Positions 1 through 7,717 of a stretch of 64,000 bases of DNA are shown here, one piece after another. The DNA comes from Fen-1364 sp049515135 (GTDB lineage: Bacteria > Spirochaetota > Spirochaetia > SZUA-6 > Fen-1364). Made by a program: the position numbers and the translations under genes. The DNA is taken from positions 1-64,000 of the forward strand of contig JBEKUJ010000008.1 in the NCBI GenBank assembly GCA_049515135.1, in the 5' to 3' direction. Each line of letters opens with the position of its first letter. The first letter of the stretch is position 1. The notes under the pieces are model-generated. The model did no database searches. It was not told where the DNA came from and saw only the letters and a program-made list of their open reading frames with translations.

Positions 1-207
1 GCCTACCAGAACAGGCTGGAGTACGCCATGAAGGGGCTGGCGGTGGGAGCGGAGAACCTCCAGGCTGCGGAGAGCCTGATCAGGGACACCGACATGGCTG
101 CGCAGATGGTGGAGTTCGTGAAGGACCAGATCCTTGTGCAGTCCTCCACGGCCATGCTGGCGCAGGCCAACACGAAGCCGCAGACGGTCCTGCAGCTGTT
201 CCGCTAA
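1..207 (+). CDS. Flagellin (FlaB-type) C-terminal fragment
   Basis: This is the last 68 codons of a flagellin; the gene begins before the window. The fragment is the conserved C-terminal D0/D1 helix. It reads NLQAAESLIRDTDMA, then a short MVEFVKDQIL helix and the terminal LAQANTKPQTVLQLF, which match spirochaetal FlaB core flagellins closely. In spirochaetes the FlaB proteins polymerise into the core of the periplasmic filament. The stop codon is followed within 20 nt by a strong intrinsic terminator, so this is the last gene of its transcript. The family call is secure; FlaB1, FlaB2 and FlaB3 cannot be told apart from this piece. Confidence 0.93.
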   Translation, partial: AYQNRLEYAMKGLAVGAENLQAAESLIRDTDMAAQMVEFVKDQILVQSSTAMLAQANTKPQTVLQLFR

Positions 208-225
208 GAGTCGCCCGGGATTCGC

Positions 226-276
226 AAAAAGCCGCCTCGAGCAAGGCCGAAAGCCTTGCGGAAGGGCGGCTTTTTT
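226..276 (+). terminator. Rho-independent terminator after flagellin
   Basis: The outer stem pairs AAAAAGCCGCC (226-236) with GGCGGCTTTTTT (265-276). A second inner hairpin, GCAAGGC/GCCTTGC, lies at 241-259. The run of six T follows the stem directly. This is a textbook intrinsic terminator and ends the flagellin transcript just before the cca promoter. Confidence 0.9.
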
Positions 277-277
277 G

Positions 278-307
278 TTGACATTCCCTATCCGAAACCG
301 ATTTACT
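278..307 (+). promoter_or_regulatory. Promoter of cca, probably giving a leaderless mRNA
   Basis: A consensus -35 box TTGACA (278-283) is followed after 18 nt by TTTACT (302-307). The cca ATG is only 9 nt beyond the -10 box and has no Shine-Dalgarno, so transcription would begin at or near the start codon. The -10 box is weak. Confidence 0.5.
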
Positions 308-316
308 TGAACGGCA

Positions 317-1699
317 ATGCGCACCCCACGGGTCGTCAAAGACTTCGCGGCTCCCTTCCGGGCGTCCGGATTCCAGTGCTACCTGGTGGGCGGCGCTGTT
401 CGCGACACTCTGATGGCAAGGGCGCATACGGACTACGACATCGCCACCGACGCGTTGCCCGAGCAGGTTTCAGCTCTTTTCCGACGGGTCATACCAACGG
501 GCATCAAGCACGGAACAGTGACGGTCCTCTTCAATGGAACGACATTCGAGGTGACGACGTTCCGCACAGAGACGGGATACAGCGACGGTCGTCGCCCTGA
601 CAGCGTCTCTTTTGCCCCCACGATATTCGACGACCTTTCCCGCCGCGACTTCACGATCAATGCTATGGCATATGACCTTCTCACAGACAAAATCATCGAC
701 CCGCACGGCGGACGCCAGGACCTTGCCGCCGGGCTCATCAGGGCAATAGGGGACGCCTCAGCCCGGTTTCGCGAAGATGGACTTCGGCCGCTGCGCGCCT
801 GCAGGATCGCAGCCCAGCTCTCGTTTGCGATTGATGAAGCCACACTGACGGCTATCCCGGGTGCGCTCGACGTGCTGGCAAGGGTGTCTGCGGAGCGCAT
901 CAGGGATGAGCTGCTGAAGACCCTGGAATCGCCGCTGCCGTCGATCGGCCTTTTCCTCATGCGGGACACCGGAATACTGAAGGTCATCCTTCCCGAGCTC
1001 CTGGAGGGAGTCGGCGTCGAGCAGGGCACACTCCACTGCTACGACGTCCTTACCCATTCCGTGTACGCATGTGACGCAGCCCCGCAGACCTCCCTCATCC
1101 TGCGGCTCGCCGCTCTTCTGCACGACGTCGGGAAACCGCGCACGCGCAAGCTCGAGCCCGACGGCCATCCGACCTTCTACTCGCACGAGAAGGTCTCCGC
1201 CGAGATGGTTTCCGCGATCCTGACGCGGCTGAAGCTTCCCGTTGTCGTGGTGAAAGACGTGGCGCATCTGGTGGCACATCACATGTTCAACTACCAGGAG
1301 GAATGGACAGATGGCGCTGTCAGAAGGCTCATCGCGCGGGTCGGAGAGGACAAGATACGCGATCTCATGGAGCTTCGCAGAGCAGACCAGATCGGCATGT
1401 GCAGGGAGAACGCCTTGGCGTTCCCGCAGGGGCTGGCGGATTTCGCTTCGCGCCTGGCATCCGTCATGCAGCGCGCGCAGGCATTCAGCATCCGTCAGCT
1501 GGCCGTCGACGGCAATGACCTCATGCAGACCCTGGATCTGCCGCCGGGGCCGAAGGTTGGGGTCATTCTGAAGGAGCTCCTGCAAGCGGTCCTGGACGAT
1601 CCTGGATTGAACGAGAGGGAGAAGCTCCTGGAGATCGCGGCGCGCCTGCTCCGCGATCGCCTGGGAGGCCAGGCCCCGAGCACAGACGGGCGGGCCTAG
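317..1699 (+). CDS. cca: CCA-adding tRNA nucleotidyltransferase (class II, with HD domain)
   Basis: The enzyme adds or repairs the 3' CCA of tRNAs from CTP and ATP. The N-terminal head carries the class II signature GGAVRD (about residues 26-31) and the catalytic DYDIAT stretch (about 39-44). The neck has RRDFTINAMAY and the RFREDGLRPLRACR motif. A C-terminal HD phosphohydrolase-like domain follows (LLHDVGKP, near residue 270), as in many bacterial CCA enzymes of 400-480 residues. The ATG has no Shine-Dalgarno but lies 9 nt after a -10-like box, suggesting a leaderless mRNA. The encoded tRNA genes here lack CCA (see tRNA-Gly), so the enzyme is needed for maturation as well as repair. The gene ends in a 4-nt convergent overlap with rnc. 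Confidence 0.95.
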   Translation: MRTPRVVKDFAAPFRASGFQCYLVGGAVRDTLMARAHTDYDIATDALPEQVSALFRRVIPTGIKHGTVTVLFNGTTFEVTTFRTETGYSDGRRPDSVSFAPTIFDDLSRRDFTINAMAYDLLTDKIIDPHGGRQDLAAGLIRAIGDASARFREDGLRPLRACRIAAQLSFAIDEATLTAIPGALDVLARVSAERIRDELLKTLESPLPSIGLFLMRDTGILKVILPELLEGVGVEQGTLHCYDVLTHSVYACDAAPQTSLILRLAALLHDVGKPRTRKLEPDGHPTFYSHEKVSAEMVSAILTRLKLPVVVVKDVAHLVAHHMFNYQEEWTDGAVRRLIARVGEDKIRDLMELRRADQIGMCRENALAFPQGLADFASRLASVMQRAQAFSIRQLAVDGNDLMQTLDLPPGPKVGVILKELLQAVLDDPGLNEREKLLEIAARLLRDRLGGQAPSTDGRA

Positions 1700-2502
1700 G
1701 TTCCCGGGGTTCCCTTTCCGCGGGAGGGGGGAGATGGGGATCTGCCGGAGCGGGGAGGGCTCTGCGCGACATGCATCCCTTCATACGCAATACGGGCCGC
1801 TTCCTGCTCGGCTTCCTTTTTGTTCTTGCCCTTGCCTGCCCCAAAGGACCTGTCGCCGATGTGCACCTCGATCCAGAAAGTCCTGTCGTGATCCGGACCG
1901 GTTTTCTGCACGACCTTGTATCTGGGGTAGGTCTTCATCCGCTTCTGAACATACTCCTGCAGCATGGTCTTGTAGTCCTTGGCGTGCTTGTTCTCCAGAA
2001 CCTTGTTGATCTCGGGGATCAGCATCTGATGGACAAAGAGCCGCGACGGCTGGAACCCCGAATCCAGATAATAAGCGCCAATGATGGCTTCCAGGCAGTC
2101 CGCAAGGATGGCTTTCTTGGAGCGCCCGCCGGAGTATTCTTCTCCGCGCCCGATGAGGATGTAGTTGTCCACGCGGAGTTTTCGCGCGATCTCCGAAAGG
2201 CTTGCCTCGCTCACGACGAAGCTCTTGATGCGGGCAAGCTCCCCTTCAGGCTGATCCGGCAAGGATTCGTACAGGTATTCGCTGACGGCGAGCCCCAGCA
2301 CGGAATCTCCCAGGAACTCGAGCCTTTCGTTGTTTTCAGTCGATTCACCCAGCTCGTTCGCAAAGGAACGGTGCGTAAACGCCTGGTTGAGAAACTCCAG
2401 CTCTCGGAACCGGATGCCCGCATGCCGTTCGAAAAGCTGGAGTTCCTTCTTCCTCTCCGGCCGCAGCGAAACGGCCGGCGCTCGTCTGTTTCTCTTGAAC
2501 AA
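1696..2502 (-). CDS. rnc: Ribonuclease III
   Basis: This endonuclease cuts double-stranded RNA and matures rRNA. The catalytic domain carries the signature NERLEFLGDSVLGL with its acidic metal-binding residues, plus FTHRSFANE just before it and a second acidic patch (ADCLEAIIGAYYLDSG). A C-terminal double-stranded-RNA-binding domain follows (MLQEYVQKR through GKGKNKKEAEQEAA). At 268 residues the length is usual. It is the third gene of the rpmF-acpP-rnc operon, 7 nt after acpP, a very common bacterial order. The C-terminus has a Pro/Ser/Arg-rich tail of about 20 residues and its stop overlaps the end of cca. Confidence 0.96.
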   Translation of the reverse strand: MFKRNRRAPAVSLRPERKKELQLFERHAGIRFRELEFLNQAFTHRSFANELGESTENNERLEFLGDSVLGLAVSEYLYESLPDQPEGELARIKSFVVSEASLSEIARKLRVDNYILIGRGEEYSGGRSKKAILADCLEAIIGAYYLDSGFQPSRLFVHQMLIPEINKVLENKHAKDYKTMLQEYVQKRMKTYPRYKVVQKTGPDHDRTFWIEVHIGDRSFGAGKGKNKKEAEQEAARIAYEGMHVAQSPPRSGRSPSPPSRGKGTPGT

Positions 2503-2509
2503 AACCTTC

Positions 2510-2749
2510 CTATTTTTTCAGCTGGGAACGGATGTACTCCAACGCATCTCGAACGGTTTCGAACTCATTTGCCTTTTCATCCGGGATGCTGATCCCGAGC
2601 TCTTCCTCGATGGCGTACACGAGCTCGTATGTGTCCAGGCTGTCGGCCCCGAGGTCCTGTCGGAAAGAGGAATCAAGTGTGATCTTCGATTCGTCGATCT
2701 CAAGCCTGTCGGCGATGAGTTTTTTCATTTTCTCGAACAGCTCGTCCAT
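2510..2749 (-). CDS. acpP: Acyl carrier protein of primary fatty-acid synthesis
   Basis: This 79-residue acidic protein carries growing acyl chains on a phosphopantetheine arm. The attachment site is Ser37 in DLGADSLDTYELV, the canonical AcpP motif. The ATG at 2749 is chosen because it has a strong AGGAGG Shine-Dalgarno; a longer reading frame starting at 2779 would add ten residues containing that ribosome site. It sits between rpmF and rnc, as in many bacteria. It differs clearly from the second ACP of the window (28146-28400), which has a GANSLD motif and belongs to the secondary-metabolite cluster. Confidence 0.95.
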   Translation of the reverse strand: MDELFEKMKKLIADRLEIDESKITLDSSFRQDLGADSLDTYELVYAIEEELGISIPDEKANEFETVRDALEYIRSQLKK

Positions 2750-2811
2750 ACAACTCAACCTCCTCTGAAATGGTGTCAATCAATGCGCGGAGTTGTTCCC
2801 CATTTTTGCTC

Positions 2812-3000
2812 TCACGTCATCTCTTCCGGCTTGAGAATCTGCTTTCCCCTGTAGAATCCGCATTTGGGACACACCCGGTGCGGCATGACCCGGTTCCCGC
2901 AATTGCTGCATTCCACGAGTGTCGGGACGGAAAGTCGCATGTTTGCGGCGCGCCGCTGGCGTCCCCTCGCCCGTGATATTCTTCTCTTCGGCAAAGCCAT
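2812..3000 (-). CDS. rpmF: Large ribosomal subunit protein bL32
   Basis: This 62-residue basic protein of the 50S subunit begins ALPKRRISRARGRQRRA. It keeps both zinc-knuckle cysteine pairs (CSNC and CPKC, about residues 31-34 and 44-47), so it is the zinc-binding C+ form. It heads the rpmF-acpP-rnc operon. A GGTGA stretch six nt before the ATG can act as ribosome site. The YceD/DUF177 gene that often precedes rpmF is absent: coaD lies directly upstream. Confidence 0.96.
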   Translation of the reverse strand: MALPKRRISRARGRQRRAANMRLSVPTLVECSNCGNRVMPHRVCPKCGFYRGKQILKPEEMT

Positions 3001-3101
3001 AATTCGTCACCCCGATTATGTAGTGATGAGACACGCACTTGTCACGGCCCCTGCCGCGACCTCATAAACACCCGCCACGGCGCTGACCGCGGCTGCACGG
3101 A

Positions 3102-3130
3102 AAGCTACACTAACACACCTCGAATGTCAA
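3102..3130 (-). promoter_or_regulatory. Promoter of the rpmF-acpP-rnc operon
   Basis: On the minus strand a consensus TTGACA (3130-3125) is followed after 17 nt by TAGCTT (3107-3102). The -35 box overlaps the coaD stop codon. A second possible -10 (CATAAT) lies closer to rpmF but has a poorer -35 partner. Confidence 0.45.
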
Positions 3131-3633
3131 GGTGTCAGGCTTTGCTCGCGGTGCGCAGGGTGAAGCTTCTCCTGGAGCGCCTTGGCCACCAGGGGCGGCA
3201 CCATGCCCGATATGTCCCCGCCAAAGCCGGCAATCTCCTTGATTGCGGAGGAGCGGATAACGGAGTATTTCTGATCGGTCGGCAGGAAAATCGTCTCGAT
3301 CCTGGGGTTGAGCGACTTGTTCATGACCGAGAGCTCGAACTCGTAGTCGAAATCCGCAAGCGCGCGCACGCCGCGTACGATCACATGGACCCCGATCCGG
3401 TCGGCAAAATCGACAATCAAGCCGTTCCATGTCGACACGGAGACGTTGGGGAGGTCCCGCGCCAGCGCGGTCATCATTCCAAGGCGCTCCTCCGCGTTGA
3501 AGAGATAGGATTTTTCGGGGTTGACAGCGATCACGACCTGGACTTCATCAAAGAGCCGCGACGCCCTTCGCAGGATGTTGAGGTGGCCGTTGGTCGGAGG
3601 GTCGAACGTGCCAGGGAGAAGCACCTTGAACAT
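3127..3633 (-). CDS. coaD: Phosphopantetheine adenylyltransferase
   Basis: The enzyme makes dephospho-CoA from 4'-phosphopantetheine and ATP, the penultimate step of CoA synthesis. It has the nucleotidyltransferase signature GTFDPPTNGH near the N-terminus (T/HxxH type) and the ISSSAIKE-like element SVIRSSAIKEIAGFGG. At 168 residues from the ATG at 3633 it matches the family length of about 160. The longer open frame upstream is rejected because a promoter (TTGATG, 17 nt, TATTCT) ends 7 nt before this ATG, so the message would be leaderless. CoaD supplies the CoA from which holo-ACPs here are made. Confidence 0.95.
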   Translation of the reverse strand: MFKVLLPGTFDPPTNGHLNILRRASRLFDEVQVVIAVNPEKSYLFNAEERLGMMTALARDLPNVSVSTWNGLIVDFADRIGVHVIVRGVRALADFDYEFELSVMNKSLNPRIETIFLPTDQKYSVIRSSAIKEIAGFGGDISGMVPPLVAKALQEKLHPAHREQSLTP

Positions 3634-3640
3634 ACGGGAG

Positions 3641-3669
3641 AGAATACCGGAGCTTTCCCCGTGCATCAA
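3641..3669 (-). promoter_or_regulatory. Promoter of coaD (leaderless)
   Basis: On the minus strand TTGATG (3669-3664), a 17-nt spacer and TATTCT (3646-3641) are seen. Exactly 7 nt separate the -10 box from the coaD ATG, so the first transcribed base should be at or next to the start codon. No Shine-Dalgarno is present. Confidence 0.5.
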
Positions 3670-3737
3670 GTGCGGAGCACGGTCTGGCAGCCTGTAGGGC
3701 GATAGCACGTTTGACGCGGATGGACACGTGAAAATCT

Positions 3738-3766
3738 TTGACAAACAGCATGCCGGTGAATAGAAT
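3738..3766 (+). promoter_or_regulatory. Strong promoter of the lipoprotein gene at 3775
   Basis: TTGACA (3738-3743), a 17-nt spacer and TAGAAT (3761-3766) give an almost consensus sigma70 promoter. The ATG lies 8 nt further on, so the transcript is probably leaderless. An alternative in-frame TTG start at 3766 would fall inside the -10 box and is unlikely. Confidence 0.65.
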
Positions 3767-3774
3767 TGTGGACA

Positions 3775-4311
3775 ATGAGCCCCGCATGGAGGATCTGCAT
3801 CCCTGTGGCTGCCGCGGTGGCATTGTTCGCGTGCGCATCGCAGCCGAAAGCCGCTCCCCCCAATAATTCAGGAACGTCCCCAGGGAATGGTTCCGCAGAA
3901 CCGCAGAAGGAGTTTGTCGTCACGCCGGAGCTCTACAACAAGACGTTCGACGAGGTGAAGACGGTGATTGCCGCCCTGACCTCGCTGATCAGCGCGCAGG
4001 ACTATGAGGGGTGGCGGTCCTATCTCACGGCTGATTATATGGCGCAAACCAGTGATCCGGAGTTTCTGGACAAGACATCCCGCAGCGGCGTGCTGCAGAA
4101 AAGCGGGATCGTCCTGCACACTTTGAAGGATTATTTCGAGAATGTCGTTGTCCGCAGCCGGGTCCAGGCCGCGCTGACCGACATCAATTTTGTTGACGCC
4201 ACGCACGTCAAGGCTCTGACTGTCGTTGATGGCAGACCCGTGATTCTGTATTATCTTGTACGGGAGGACGGGCGCTGGAAGGTGGGAATATGGCCGACCG
4301 ATCGGGAATAA
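3775..4311 (+). CDS. Predicted lipoprotein, function unknown
   Basis: A 178-residue exported protein. The N-terminus is a lipoprotein signal peptide: a short polar start, a hydrophobic run (IPVAAAVALFA) and a lipobox ending LFAC. A Pro/Asn/Gly/Ser-rich linker follows. The mature domain has a predominantly helical then beta pattern (DYEGWRSYLTADYM, GRPVILYYLVREDGRWKVGIW) that looks like an NTF2/SnoaL-type cone, but I see no catalytic motif and do not recognise the family. It runs with the HEAT-repeat gene 20 nt downstream and is transcribed divergently from coaD. Confidence 0.75.
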   Translation: MSPAWRICIPVAAAVALFACASQPKAAPPNNSGTSPGNGSAEPQKEFVVTPELYNKTFDEVKTVIAALTSLISAQDYEGWRSYLTADYMAQTSDPEFLDKTSRSGVLQKSGIVLHTLKDYFENVVVRSRVQAALTDINFVDATHVKALTVVDGRPVILYYLVREDGRWKVGIWPTDRE

Positions 4312-4331
4312 AAGAAAGGAACGGAGAAGTC

Positions 4332-5192
4332 ATGAGAGAAGCCGATAGCGCGCGCATCGCGGCAAAGGTCGAATGCTCCCGCACCACTGCCGGAGTATTC
4401 CCGCGCTTCCTGGTCTCAGGCGTCATTGCGCTCGTCATCTTCATGGCGCCGGGTCTCCTTCTTTCTGCGCAGAACGCCGCGCAGCCGGGGGGCCAGTCCG
4501 GGTCCCAGGCGGCATCTCAATCAGGAGCTCAGAGCGGAGCCCAGACCGGAGCGCAATCCGGGCCCAAGGAAATAACCATTGAGGAACTGTTCCTCAAGAG
4601 CATTGAGTTTCAGATATTGAGGGAGAAAGCCGCCTCGGACGACCTGGAGATCAAGCTGAGCGCGCTCGACGACCTGGAAAAGAGAATCGACGCCGGGGTA
4701 AGCGGCGGAGACACGACGCAGACCGAGTTCATCCTGGAGTATCTGGCAATGGAAGGCTCAGGACGGATATCACGCGAAAGTGGACACCAGATCAACGATT
4801 TTCCCGAAGTACGCCGCCGCGCGGCCACTCTCCTGGGCCGTATCGGCACGGAAGAGTCCAAGAATGCCCTCGTCCGCGTCATGCTCATTGATGACGAGCC
4901 CATGGTCAAGGCGGAGGCCGCGTACGCGCTGGGGAACCTGGGGATGAATCCAAACAACGAGGTCGTTCAGGCCATTGAGTTCGCTTATAATATGGAAGAT
5001 CCTCAGACGCCGGACCAGAACTTCGGCTATGCGGTAAGCCTGGCAATCGAAAAGCTCGCACAGAAGACGCCGGGGGGCATCAAGGATCCCGAGGCGTACC
5101 GCCTGCTGGTGAAGATAGCGCAGGGAAACTACCTGCGCACGGTCAAGGCAAAGGCCCTCCAGGTCCTCGATGAGCTGAGGTCGTCAAAGTAA
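4332..5192 (+). CDS. Exported HEAT-repeat protein
   Basis: A 286-residue protein starting at the ATG at 4332, which has GGAG five nt upstream; a longer frame would overlap the preceding gene. The N-terminus has a long basic stretch then a hydrophobic segment (VSGVIALVIFMAPGLLLSA), a signal peptide or anchor. A low-complexity linker made of repeated GAQSG/GAQTG units follows. The C-terminal half contains HEAT/PBS-lyase-type helical pairs (EVRRRAATLLGRIGTEESKNALV; PMVKAEAAYALGNLG), usually protein-protein interaction modules. It is probably co-transcribed with the upstream lipoprotein. The partner and the role are unknown. Confidence 0.75.
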   Translation: MREADSARIAAKVECSRTTAGVFPRFLVSGVIALVIFMAPGLLLSAQNAAQPGGQSGSQAASQSGAQSGAQTGAQSGPKEITIEELFLKSIEFQILREKAASDDLEIKLSALDDLEKRIDAGVSGGDTTQTEFILEYLAMEGSGRISRESGHQINDFPEVRRRAATLLGRIGTEESKNALVRVMLIDDEPMVKAEAAYALGNLGMNPNNEVVQAIEFAYNMEDPQTPDQNFGYAVSLAIEKLAQKTPGGIKDPEAYRLLVKIAQGNYLRTVKAKALQVLDELRSSK

Positions 5193-5207
5193 GCAGGGCC
5201 GGCCGGT

Positions 5208-5744
5208 TCAGAGTGACATCAGGAGCGGCTTCTTCCACTCCTGGACAGCTTCCTTCTCTTCGTACTGGATACGCTTTCGGATGACGAACTTGCCCGGGCC
5301 CCCGGGCTGGCGAAACTCCAGTATCCCGAAGCACCCGCCGCCGAGGTAGCAGATCCTCTCCTGGGGCGCGAGCTCGTTGGAGTCGCGCAGCTCCTTCATG
5401 ATGCAGTCGAAATGCGCCGGCTGGCCCGTCTCCTTGTGAGTGAGCGCAGACGGCAGCTCCCGGACCGGCTGCCGGCAGATGGGACAGTCGGGAAACACGA
5501 GGGGCTCCGAGCGTGAAACGAATGGCTCCGACGGACGCCGTGCACCAGGAGCCAGGCGCCCGTGCGGCCCCTGACGCTGGTTGTCCCGCCGGGGTCCTCT
5601 GGGTTGATTGCCGCGCTGTCCGGGCTCACTGGGACGGTCCTGCCCTGCGGGTCCGCGCTGAGCCGGGTTGTTGGGGTCCGCCCCGGTCGAAGGCTTGTTG
5701 TGTTTGCGCCGATTGTTCCGCCGCCGAAAGCTTCGGGAGCTCAT
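5208..5744 (-). CDS. Putative zinc-binding protein with basic disordered N-terminus
   Basis: A 178-residue soluble protein. The first 75 residues are rich in Arg, Asn, Pro and Gln and contain RRNNRRKHNK, so this part is disordered and may bind RNA. The following domain has CPIC-x(21)-H-x(2)-C spacing (CPICRQPV through HFDC), consistent with one zinc site, then a beta-rich end (GGCFGILEFRQPG; KFVIRKRIQYEE). It is the last gene of the ffh operon, 3 nt after a 45-codon gene. I do not recognise a named family; similar proteins occur in treponemes as far as I recall. Confidence 0.7.
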   Translation of the reverse strand: MSSRSFRRRNNRRKHNKPSTGADPNNPAQRGPAGQDRPSEPGQRGNQPRGPRRDNQRQGPHGRLAPGARRPSEPFVSRSEPLVFPDCPICRQPVRELPSALTHKETGQPAHFDCIMKELRDSNELAPQERICYLGGGCFGILEFRQPGGPGKFVIRKRIQYEEKEAVQEWKKPLLMSL

Positions 5745-5747
5745 CCC

Positions 5748-5885
5748 CTACTCTCCATGCTCAAGGTTCTTGGTGAGATCCTGCGCGATTTTCTGGATAG
5801 CCTGCAGGAGATATTCCTCGTCATGTATCTTGATCTTCAGCTCGGCGATCTTCTTGGGATCGGTCTTCTTGGCAGTGCGCACCAT
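5748..5885 (-). CDS. Small conserved-looking protein, 45 residues
   Basis: A short gene from ATG (5885-5883) to TAG (5750-5748). The product begins MVRTAKKTDPKKIAELKIK and continues as one charged amphipathic helix rich in Lys, Glu, Ile and Leu, without cysteines or membrane segment. Its ATG overlaps the yraN stop as TGATG, a typical re-initiation junction, and the next gene starts 3 nt after its stop. That tight packing in a long operon is the main reason to believe it is translated. The function is unknown. Confidence 0.65.
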   Translation of the reverse strand: MVRTAKKTDPKKIAELKIKIHDEEYLLQAIQKIAQDLTKNLEHGE

Positions 5886-6262
5886 CAGTCGATCCCTCCC
5901 GGGAAAGCCCCCTCGATGTGGCGGATCCTGTCTGTGCCCGCATCAATGAAAATCACATCGAATCTCAGGGGCCGACCCGCGAGATCGGAGTTCTGCGCCA
6001 GGTAGAAACGCGCCGCCTGCGCAATCCGCCCCTGCTTTCGGGCAGAGAGTGAGTACTCCAGCTCGCTCTGCGGGAGGGACTCCCAGGCCTTGACCTCGAA
6101 GAAGACCACGTCGGGGCCCTTCTCCGCGATGATGTCGATTTCTCCGCGCCGGGTGCGGAAGTTGCGCTCCCTGATGGTCCACCCGCAGGAGCGCAGCCAC
6201 GCAGCGGCGCGGTCCTCACCCGCGGCTCCCTTCGTTCGCGACTGTCGCTTCACTGCCTGCAC
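5885..6262 (-). CDS. yraN: YraN family (UPF0102) endonuclease-like protein
   Basis: A 125-residue protein of the restriction-endonuclease-like fold. The PD-(D/E)XK-type core is visible as GEIDIIAEKGPDVVFFEVKAW: Asp of EIDII and the E-V-K pair are the usual metal-site residues. Start GTG at 6262 is chosen because it has GGAGG seven nt upstream; the longer ATG frame would overlap the preceding gene deeply. YraN is widespread and often near rplS, trmD and rnhB; its exact substrate is unsettled, and a role in DNA or Holliday-junction processing has been suggested for the family. Confidence 0.88.
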   Translation of the reverse strand: MQAVKRQSRTKGAAGEDRAAAWLRSCGWTIRERNFRTRRGEIDIIAEKGPDVVFFEVKAWESLPQSELEYSLSARKQGRIAQAARFYLAQNSDLAGRPLRFDVIFIDAGTDRIRHIEGAFPGGID

Positions 6263-6281
6263 CTTCCGGCCTCCTGCCTTC

Positions 6282-7454
6282 TCATGAACCGGCCGCGCGC
6301 GCATCCGGCGCCGCGCTGCCCGGCGCGGGAGCAAGCGACTTGGGGTCCACCGCCTTGACGATGAACGCCCCCTTCTTCGAGAGCAGATCCACGATCTCGC
6401 GCTCGCCGAGGGTGTTGCCGTACTCGTCGATGATCAGCTCCACTGCCGGCCGCAGGGGTGCTTCTGAGTGAGTCTCCACCACACGGCCGATCGCGGAGTT
6501 GTTCAGCTGCACGATGCTGCCGATGGGATAGATCCCCATGCTTTCCAGAAACACCTTCAGGATCTTGGGATCGAAATGCCTGCCATTGTCGTTGAGCACG
6601 TTCTTCATTGCGCTGTAGCCGATCATGGAGTTCCGATGCGGCCTGTTGTTGATCATGGCCACATAGGCGTCTGCCACTGCAACAATGCGCGCGAAGATAT
6701 TGATGTCTTCCCCGTGGAGCTTGCGGGGATAGCCCTGCCCGTCCCACTTTTCGTGGTGCTGCAGCGCAATGACGCCGATCTCTTCAGGATACTTGAGCTC
6801 CTTCGAAATCACGCGATAGGAATGGATGGGATGCGTTCGGATCTGGTTCAGCTCCTCGAGGGAGAGCTTTTCCTTTTTCTGCAATATCGCCTTGGGGACT
6901 TTCACCATGCCAATATCGTGGAGGAGCGCACCCGTAGCGAGTTGAATGAGGCGATGGCTCGTGAACTTCAGCACCATCCCCATGATGGTGGAAAGGATGG
7001 TGACGTTGATGACACCGGCGGCGATCTTTCGCTCGATCTTTCCCGTCATGAAGATGAGCTGGATCATCTCGTTCTTGCCTTCCTTGATCCGCTCCAGGAG
7101 AAGGTTCACCATGGAGTCGATGCGCGTGCGATCGATCTCCTCCCCTTGCGCGACGGCCGTGCTGATGTGCTCGTACTCGTCGATTGCGCGCAGATATGCA
7201 TCAATGTCCTTCTTTTCCGCGGGAAGGTCGCGAAGAAGGGCAGCGTCGCTTTTCTTTTCCGACTGCTTCTTCTGCTCCTCGGTTATGGGGACCCCGTCGG
7301 TGCGAACTTCCCCGATGTCCCACCGCGTCAACCTGTCGATGTCTTTCTGCCGTATGGGGACACCGGGAGGAACGAAGACATTGTCCCCGTCGATGTAGAC
7401 GGGCTTGTCGAACATCATTCCATCCCGCAGTTCGCCCGTTCGGATGATCTTCAT
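6282..7454 (-). CDS. HD-GYP domain protein, probably degenerate
   Basis: A 390-residue cytoplasmic protein. Residues 1-60 form a DUF3391-like beta segment (GDNVFVPPGVPI). The HD-GYP region spans about 145-310, with HDIG (179-182), THPIHSYRVI, HHEKWDGQGYP and AVADAYVAM. HD-GYP proteins hydrolyse cyclic di-GMP at a two- or three-metal site. Two usual residues are altered: the first metal-binding His, 32 residues before HD, is Gly147, and HDIGK is HDIGM. The protein may therefore bind c-di-GMP without cutting it, or be weakly active. It overlaps the FlhB-like gene by ATGA, suggesting a flagellar or motility role. The C-terminal 30 residues are Ala/Pro-rich. Confidence 0.88.
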   Translation of the reverse strand: MKIIRTGELRDGMMFDKPVYIDGDNVFVPPGVPIRQKDIDRLTRWDIGEVRTDGVPITEEQKKQSEKKSDAALLRDLPAEKKDIDAYLRAIDEYEHISTAVAQGEEIDRTRIDSMVNLLLERIKEGKNEMIQLIFMTGKIERKIAAGVINVTILSTIMGMVLKFTSHRLIQLATGALLHDIGMVKVPKAILQKKEKLSLEELNQIRTHPIHSYRVISKELKYPEEIGVIALQHHEKWDGQGYPRKLHGEDINIFARIVAVADAYVAMINNRPHRNSMIGYSAMKNVLNDNGRHFDPKILKVFLESMGIYPIGSIVQLNNSAIGRVVETHSEAPLRPAVELIIDEYGNTLGEREIVDLLSKKGAFIVKAVDPKSLAPAPGSAAPDARAAGS

Positions 7455-7714
7455 TTTCTCTCTGCTCTCAAGCCTCTGACAAAGACAAGAAGCGCGGCAA
7501 TCACTTCGTAGAGGGACTCAGGAATGAGGGAATTGACTTCCAGCGGGATCAGGGCGGCTGCCAGGTCGGGGTCAGACACCAGGGTGACCCCGCTCTCACG
7601 CGCAATCCGCACGATGGCCTCTGCCATCTGTCCCCTCCCCGAGGCCAGGACAATGGGCGCCGGCAGCTCCTCCGTGTAATGGATGGCTACGGCCCTGTCT
7701 TCGTGCCCCGTCAC
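7451..7714 (-). CDS. FlhB C-terminal-domain-like protein
   Basis: An 87-residue protein equivalent to the cytoplasmic domain of FlhB after the autocleavage site, like the stand-alone YlqH/FlhB2 proteins. It begins near AVAIHYTEELPAPIVLASG, the strand that follows NPTH in full-length FlhB, and keeps the helix VRIARESGVTLVSDPDLAAAL and the end IPESLYEVIAALLVFV. It lacks the NPTH cleavage motif and all membrane helices. FlhB controls the substrate switch of the flagellar export gate; such free domains may replace or modulate it. It is translationally coupled to the HD-GYP gene. Confidence 0.82.
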   Translation of the reverse strand: MTGHEDRAVAIHYTEELPAPIVLASGRGQMAEAIVRIARESGVTLVSDPDLAAALIPLEVNSLIPESLYEVIAALLVFVRGLRAERK

Positions 7715-7717
7715 GAA

